Shown here: one piece after another, positions 58,778 to 64,000 of the stretch
Numbering within the stretch: position 1 is the first letter of the stretch
How the letters are laid out: each line of letters begins with the position of its first letter
Source of the DNA: Zelopaecilomyces penicillatus
Taxonomy: Eukaryota > Ascomycota > Sordariomycetes > Hypocreales > Pseudodiploosporaceae
Length of the DNA stretch: 64,000 nucleotides
NCBI GenBank assembly: GCA_005765155.1
Contig: VCCP01000002.1
Location: 930,001-994,000, forward strand
Direction: 5' to 3'
Made by a program: the position numbers and the translations under genes
The notes under the pieces: model-generated
The model's database searches: none
Told to the model about the DNA's origin: nothing
What the model saw: only the letters and a program-made list of their open reading frames with translations

Positions 58778-59062
58778 CTATTTCTTCCAGTTGCCTCCAT
58801 CCTCAACGCCTTTGGCGACACCATCGAGCCCCTTTTCAACTCCTGTTCCAATCGAACCTAATGCATCCCCAATAGGGCGGCCCGTCTCGCCCGTAATGCC
58901 CGTGACGGTGTCGCCCAGGCCCCTTGTAGCGGCGCCAGTGACGTTGCCGACGGTGCGACCCACACCGCCGACGGTGTTGCCAAGAGTGCTGGTAACGAAG
59001 TTGAGAGCACCACCGGCCTGGTCTCCGACAGTGTTGCTGGCAGGCTTGTCGTTGCTGGACAT
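58778..59062 (-). CDS. Small Gly/Thr-rich repeat protein
   Basis: A single exon of 94 residues with no introns. The middle is built from an imperfect repeat in which Gly and a hydrophobic residue alternate (NTVGGVGRTVG, then ATRGLGDTVTG and GRPIGDALGSIG). There is no signal peptide, membrane helix or cysteine. Similar small proteins occur in many filamentous fungi, often without a name. The composition resembles stress-induced hydrophilic proteins (LEA-like), which is only an analogy. A TATA box on the same strand at 59218-59229 suggests a regulated promoter. Confidence 0.65.
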   Translation of the reverse strand: MSSNDKPASNTVGDQAGGALNFVTSTLGNTVGGVGRTVGNVTGAATRGLGDTVTGITGETGRPIGDALGSIGTGVEKGLDGVAKGVEDGGNWKK

Positions 59063-60300
59063 TTTGAGTAGTGAATAGAGGTAGGTTTGTGTGATGTGAG
59101 TGTTGAGTTATGTAGTGTTGGTGTTTTTGCTTGTTGGTGGGACTTGGCTCTTTGTTTTTGATGCTAATCAGAGGAAATCAAGAGTATAGCTTTGTTGCCA
59201 TTGCAGAAATCGTGTGCATTTATATAAGCTGATCAGCATCCTCAACCTACTAAGTGCGCTCAGGCAAGGCATGTGAGAGCGCATTTGATCTGCCATTTGT
59301 TGTGTGTTGTGACGTCAACGGCAACTCGCCCATAATGGAACTTGGTAAACACTGGGGGGGTGTCATGCGTTCTTGTCCGAATCTCCAATGCTGCCTATGA
59401 CGTGTTGATGGATGGATGGGCCACAAAAAAAAATCGGGTCTTGGGGATAGGCGGTTATGTAACGAATTAATCAATTAGGGGGCAATTTAATATCGAAATG
59501 TTTGTCGAGAGCTGAGATGGACCACGAGTTGATATATTGGTTTTGAACAATTGGCGCCTTTTACCCCAACAATGTTTGCACATCTGCCTCGGGACACCTC
59601 CCCTTTACCCTGAGAATGTCATCAATCTAGAATTATCACATGAATATTGTGTAGGCTTTAGTTCTTGGGAAGAATACATATGATTGAAAAAATTGATTAC
59701 ATCTGGAAATAAGGGTGTACGTGATATTGAATGCAGGCAACCCACTTGCCACATGTTGATGGGGCCCCATCGCAATTAACTAGTACGCTGTGGCAAACAC
59801 ATGTCGAAGATCATGTTTCGGTTTGCCCTGGGCAAATCCATTTGCCCAAGACCCATCTATGCTAAGAATCCGTGGAGAAACCCCATCGACATCCTCCTCG
59901 TCCTCGCTGTCACAAGACAAAATAGCCAAAGGCACATGATAATTATAACAGAGCAGATTCTCAACTCAACAAAGCTTGAGATCAATACCCCTCCCATTTT
60001 TAGATTAAAACACAGTCATTATTAATATCTAACCCATCTTCAGATGTTCTATAAAAGCAGGAGAATTTTGGGTGTAGATGAGGTGGCAAACAGCTGATAA
60101 ATCTTTGGCCAAATGGCGCAGGGAAGGCGAAATGCAGGCTCCCCGCCAATCTAACGCTCAGTTGATGTCAAAATCTTTGCTGGTCGTTTGTCGTATGTTT
60201 CCCGAGAAAAGTAATGTGCCAGAATGTGTTGTTTTATATGCAATGACTTGCCCTTAAAGCGGACTAAGCAACATGAATGGTATATTGTGCTTTTATCTTT
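59063..60300. other. Intergenic between the small Gly-rich gene and DBP7
   Basis: About 1.24 kb. Both genes are on the minus strand, so this holds the small gene's promoter and the 3' end of DBP7. A TATA box (59218-59229) and CCCCT/AGGGG words near 59477 and 59597 are present. No gene-like frame. Confidence 0.5.
59218..59229 (-). promoter_or_regulatory. TATA box of the small Gly-rich gene
   Basis: On the minus strand it reads GCTTATATAAAT, about 155 bases upstream of the start codon at 59062. Confidence 0.55.
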
Positions 60301-62679
60301 TCAACCAATGTTGAATTCGCTCGCGCCCCTCATTAACATCCTACTCTTCCGATTCAGGGCGTCTCTCGCCGGCTTGGTCGGATCCTCTCCTTGGTTTCCT
60401 TGGTCACCCTTGCTAGAATCTCCGGCTGTGTCTTTGCCAGAATCCTTGTTTGGCCCCTTGGCCCCATTCTTCGAGCCCTTTCTAGCCTTCCGGTCTATAC
60501 CGGCACCAATGCCGCCTGGAGCTTCTCTCAGCCCAAAACTCTTCGCTACGTGACCTAAATGCAGCTCTGTAATATCAAAGTGAACTCGCTCTTCCTTGGT
60601 ATGTGTGGCGTATGCTCTGATGTGGGACTTGAAGCCGTTTCGGGCGAGCTCAAGTCGCTTTGTATCGTTCAACAAACGCTGTTCCAAATGTAACTGCAGT
60701 GCTTCCGCTTTGTCAGAATGAGAATTACCGTCTGAGGGCGTAGCTGTTGTTTCGACCGGGTATTCCATCTTGGACATGAATCCCTTCCTCAAAACTGCAT
60801 CATAGGATTGTGCTGTTGGAGTAGTTGATGCCTTGATTAATTCAATGTAGCCTTCTTCTGCACCTGGCAAGAGGAAGATGACTGCGTCACCTGAACGACC
60901 TGCACGGGCTGTTCGTCCGACACGATGAATATGGTCAGAAAAGCTAAAGGCTGGGTCATATTCAATAACCAGGTCGACGGAAGGGATATCCAGACCACGG
61001 GACGAAACATCGGTCGTGATGAGAATGGAAGGCTTTTTGCATGCTGAGAATGAGCGCAAGGTTGCTGTTCGAACTGGCTGAGAAAGGGAGCCGTGCATTC
61101 TGTGCAGAACAACTTCGGGGCTGGCGGGAGACGTGATGTACGCAGCCTTATACACTGTCTTGGAAATAAGTTCCTCATCTTTTGACAAGGGAGTGGCAGT
61201 TGCAGCGACGGATGTAGTAACGGGAGTGGTGACAGGAGTAGTGGTGGATGCAGTGGTGGGTGTAGCTGTGGTTGTCTCAGATTCTTCCGGAAGTCTGAGA
61301 AGTTCGGCATGAAAGTCGACAGAGTCGGCGCAAGCCATGAAAACAATGGCCTTCATAGTATGACCCTTTCGAGAAAGAACAGATTTGAGATATGTTATCA
61401 GTGTAACCAGTCGCAACTTTGATGGTACGATAATATGTGTCTGGTGAAGCTGCGCTGGAGCCTTGTGAACAGCCTGATCATCCATCTCAACTGTATCCTT
61501 TTCCGCTGCCAGAAATGTTGCGTCCGCAAGACTCATCTCTCCAAGTTTCTGAACATTCATCTTCATTGTGGCAGAACACAGGACTGTTACTCGACGCTCG
61601 GGAAGTGATTCCAAAGAAACCCCTGACTCTGTTCTCCTCACTATGCCAATCTTTCGAAGCTCAGTGATTGCCTTCTTGAGATCTTCCTCGAATCCGAGAT
61701 CCATCAGCCGATCGCCCTCATCGAGAACTAGCCATCGAACTGTGCCCATATTGAGGGCCTTTGTGTTTTCGATATGGTCTGCCAGTCTACCCGGCGTAGC
61801 GACCAGAAAATTGACACCCTTTCGTATGCGCGCCTTTTCCGCCTTCTTCGACTCACCACCGGTGATTGCGGTGGAGACGAGCCATGGAAATGGCCGGATA
61901 AGTTGCTCGAGAACTGTATGTGTCTGCTTCGCCAGTTCGCGAGTCGGAGAGACAATGATGGCAAAGATGCCAGAATCTCGGTGGATCTGTTTCCCATCTC
62001 CTTGGCCACTTAGGAGGAGGACTCTGTGAAGGATGGGCAGAAGATAAGAAAAGGTCTTTCCAGAACCAGTTTCAGCTTGAACAAAGGCATCCGCGCTGCT
62101 TGATAATAAATGCGGAATGACTTTTTGCTGAATGGCCGTGGGCCGTTCAAGTCTCATCTTCGAAAGCTCCTCCACAAGTCGTGAGGATATCGTCAACGAG
62201 CCAAAATTGGCCACATCGTGGAGCGGCGCATTCGTCGCCTGAGGAGCCTCCCATTCCTTTTCATCTTCAAAAACAGTTTTCTGTTCAGGGTTGAAAGAGA
62301 ACAACCTTGAAACGACTTGCCGAGACCCTGTACCAGAACCGGGTGCCTGACCTTTCAATTTTCCTGATGCCGCTGAACTCCCATGGTTGCCTGGTTGATG
62401 CCTCTTTGATGGTCCACCCCATGATCCTCCATCATCACCATCGTCGTCATAATCTGGTCTATCAGGATCATGACCGTCTACTCTCCGCCGCTTTGAAGTC
62501 CTCGGCTCATCACCAGCCTCATTTGTCACAGCCGCTGGTTGCGGACTGGCGGTTGACACAAGATTGGCGCTTCTTTGTGCACGTTTTCTGTCACGCCAGC
62601 GGCCGCCAGTGAATTTGACCTGAGGCTTGAGCGGCCCACTGCCTAGCTCAAAATTGAGGAGCATACCATCGTCAGCCAT
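60301..62679 (-). CDS. DBP7: ATP-dependent RNA helicase DBP7 (DEAD-box)
   Basis: A single exon of 792 residues. The first 150 are basic and disordered. The Q-motif-like segment LERPTAIQQKVIP is at about 177-189. Walker A AETGSGKT is at 202-209, PTRELAKQ near 245, TPGRLADH near 295 and DEGD at 320-323, with Gly instead of Ala as in yeast Dbp7. Then SATMKMN, ITTDVSSRGLDIP and HRVGRTARAGR complete the helicase core. A Thr/Pro-rich insert (TTATPTTASTTTPVTTPV) sits inside the second RecA domain. The conserved DUF4217-type segment follows it, and the tail is Lys/Gly-rich. DBP7 acts in early 60S ribosome assembly in the nucleolus. Confidence 0.95.
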   Translation of the reverse strand: MADDGMLLNFELGSGPLKPQVKFTGGRWRDRKRAQRSANLVSTASPQPAAVTNEAGDEPRTSKRRRVDGHDPDRPDYDDDGDDGGSWGGPSKRHQPGNHGSSAASGKLKGQAPGSGTGSRQVVSRLFSFNPEQKTVFEDEKEWEAPQATNAPLHDVANFGSLTISSRLVEELSKMRLERPTAIQQKVIPHLLSSSADAFVQAETGSGKTFSYLLPILHRVLLLSGQGDGKQIHRDSGIFAIIVSPTRELAKQTHTVLEQLIRPFPWLVSTAITGGESKKAEKARIRKGVNFLVATPGRLADHIENTKALNMGTVRWLVLDEGDRLMDLGFEEDLKKAITELRKIGIVRRTESGVSLESLPERRVTVLCSATMKMNVQKLGEMSLADATFLAAEKDTVEMDDQAVHKAPAQLHQTHIIVPSKLRLVTLITYLKSVLSRKGHTMKAIVFMACADSVDFHAELLRLPEESETTTATPTTASTTTPVTTPVTTSVAATATPLSKDEELISKTVYKAAYITSPASPEVVLHRMHGSLSQPVRTATLRSFSACKKPSILITTDVSSRGLDIPSVDLVIEYDPAFSFSDHIHRVGRTARAGRSGDAVIFLLPGAEEGYIELIKASTTPTAQSYDAVLRKGFMSKMEYPVETTATPSDGNSHSDKAEALQLHLEQRLLNDTKRLELARNGFKSHIRAYATHTKEERVHFDITELHLGHVAKSFGLREAPGGIGAGIDRKARKGSKNGAKGPNKDSGKDTAGDSSKGDQGNQGEDPTKPARDALNRKSRMLMRGASEFNIG

Positions 62680-64000
62680 GGTTGCGCCGTTGTCTCTCTC
62701 CTTCGATGAGTGAGGTGGGGCTATATGTGTGTACGCTCAGAAAAAAGCTGAGAATCTTGAGATTTTTCATACCGAGTCCGCTTATCGGCCAAAAAGTTGG
62801 TATCGATAAGATCGCGACAAATGCGCTAACGACGCTGTACCCCAGCCACACGGTCAGGTAGATATTTTCCAACGCCCACCAGCCACATATGCTAAAGTAC
62901 TCTAGAGTTGGGATTCTTTACAACAACGCCATAATGCTTGATCGACAGGGCGACAGAGGATGATCCGCAAACAGCCGTCTTGGTGACGTTGGCTACCTTG
63001 GTGTAATGGGTCTAAGTGCTATCGATAGTGGCTAGTATGCAAACCTAAAAAAAAAACCACCTTGTTTAGTCTCAACACGTTACTGTTGGCTTCAGCTGGA
63101 ACGGAGGATTCTCGTCTTTGGCAGCACTACTACTTCGTACAGTACAGTCTTGTCATCGTTTACGTCGTTAGATGTCTAAGTTGATGACGATCAATAGGGC
63201 TGAGCAGCACACCTCGGAGAAGACACCTGTAGTTCCGACCCCTCGAAACAGTGCCCGTGAGCCCCGAGAACCAAATAGGAAACGCAAGAGGAGCACGGCG
63301 AATGAAGCCCAGGCGGACCCGGGTTAGGCAAATTGCCGAAGGCGTCCGGAGAATGACCACATGGTGGGTAACCGGGAAGCCCCAGCTATCCGTTGTATCC
63401 GATCAAGACGGAACATTTTCGTGAACACTAGCCAGGTGACAGCCCAAGTTTGAAGTCCAGAGCCAGCCAACGAGGCAAACACAGTGCAGTATGTAACGGC
63501 CCTATAATGAGCCATACTAAAATGCTCATGCCAACCCCCCATGCTGAAAACCTTTCTTGAGCTCTTGATTCTGGTTGCAATGATTATACGGTGTAGCTTT
63601 TCATGCACTACTATGTACGGCCAGGTACCCCGAACACGTGTGGCGGTAAGATTGGTAATGATCTATGATCATGATGGGTGAAATACTCGCCTTAGTTAAC
63701 ACAATGTGGGCGAAGTATAAGTACCCAATGCTAGATGTGGACCTCTAATTCTTTCATAAATCATAGCGAGGTGACGGTTGCGCTGCAAGTGCTGCCACCA
63801 AGTCTGGACCAAAAAAATATGGGCTGCAGAAAAGAGCTGGGATTGTGGATACGGGGGGCGATACGGAGCCAGAGTCGCAACGATGGAGGAGCCGCACACC
63901 ATTTCTTCTTCTCGTAGCCCTCTGTTGTCTATGTTCGGCATATTCAGGGTGACGAAGGATAAAACAAAGCATTAAATTGGGTGTTGTTGGATAGCCGAGA
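62680..64000. other. Upstream region of DBP7 to the window end
   Basis: About 1.3 kb. Includes the DBP7 promoter and a TACTTCGTAC word at 63131-63140. Short frames (up to 94 codons) have no recognisable domain. A gene starting beyond the window could use part of it. Confidence 0.4.

Noticed and set aside
1..64000. tRNA, rRNA, CRISPR arrays, transposons
   Set aside because: I looked for B-box-like GGTTCRANNCC words, long direct or inverted repeats, transposase or reverse-transcriptase motifs and regularly spaced repeats. None was convincing. A tRNAscan-SE and RepeatMasker run would settle this.

Overview
The window is a gene-dense stretch of nuclear DNA from a filamentous ascomycete. Pezizomycotina is clear, and Sordariomycetes, probably Hypocreales, is my best guess. 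The evidence is the gene set, the short GT-AG introns (mostly 50-100 bp, with GTAWGT-like donors and CTAAC-like branch sites), and several proteins typical of these fungi: a conventional kinesin of the Neurospora type with an IAK tail, a GPI-anchored SUN protein and a fungal FUSC/DUF2421 transporter-like protein. I see no transposon, no rRNA, no tRNA and no secondary-metabolite cluster. This looks like a core housekeeping block, not an accessory region.

Layout from left to right. A possible terminal exon of an upstream gene lies at 71-296 (+). MOB3/phocein (1149-2788, -) diverges from a CobW-type zinc chaperone GTPase (3198-4595, +). A long run of plus-strand genes follows: NOT2 of CCR4-NOT (5057-7501), a CUE1-like ER protein (8299-8936), a large J-domain protein (11008-13861), a small Myb/SANT-like protein (15404-16104), the NMA111/HtrA-like protease (17494-20737), IST1 (21383-22374) and an unrecognised zinc-knuckle protein (22921-24787). 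AP-2 sigma (25556-26065, -) is spread over two exons and has no long ATG-initiated reading frame. It diverges from the FUSC-type membrane protein (27367-31041, +). SPT3 of SAGA (31678-33372, -) and the PP2A methyltransferase PPM1 (34326-35510, -) come next, then a multi-pass membrane protein (37059-38317, +), kinesin-1 (39046-41975, -), RAD6 (43129-43786, -), acetyl-CoA acetyltransferase (44562-45912, +), CSN12/PCID2 (46408-48336, +), the SUN cell-wall protein (49353-50860, -), mitochondrial EF-G2/MEF2 (53939-56554, -), TVP15 (57699-58398, +), a small Gly-rich protein (58778-59062, -) and DBP7 (60301-62679, -).

The genes do not form one pathway. They cover gene expression (NOT2, SPT3, CSN12/PCID2, RAD6, DBP7, Myb-like), protein quality control (CUE1, NMA111, J-protein, RAD6), membrane traffic (IST1, AP-2 sigma, TVP15, kinesin), signalling (MOB3 and PPM1, both linked to PP2A biology), mitochondria (MEF2, thiolase) and cell surface (SUN, FUSC). 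Exon structures were assembled by hand from splice signals and from agreement with known families. For every multi-exon model, the summed coding length is a multiple of three.

No clearly undescribed system was found. The points most worth a second look are: a 78-bp stop-free, in-frame intron just before the kinesin regulatory tail; a 12-nt microexon in the CobW GTPase; an unusually long 664-bp first intron in SPT3; a TACTYCGTAC word recurring in non-coding DNA; a CCAATCA pair in the RAD6/thiolase divergent promoter; an intron that cuts the EF-G2 P-loop; and three proteins with uncharacterised parts (zinc-knuckle protein, J-protein tail, 377-residue membrane protein).
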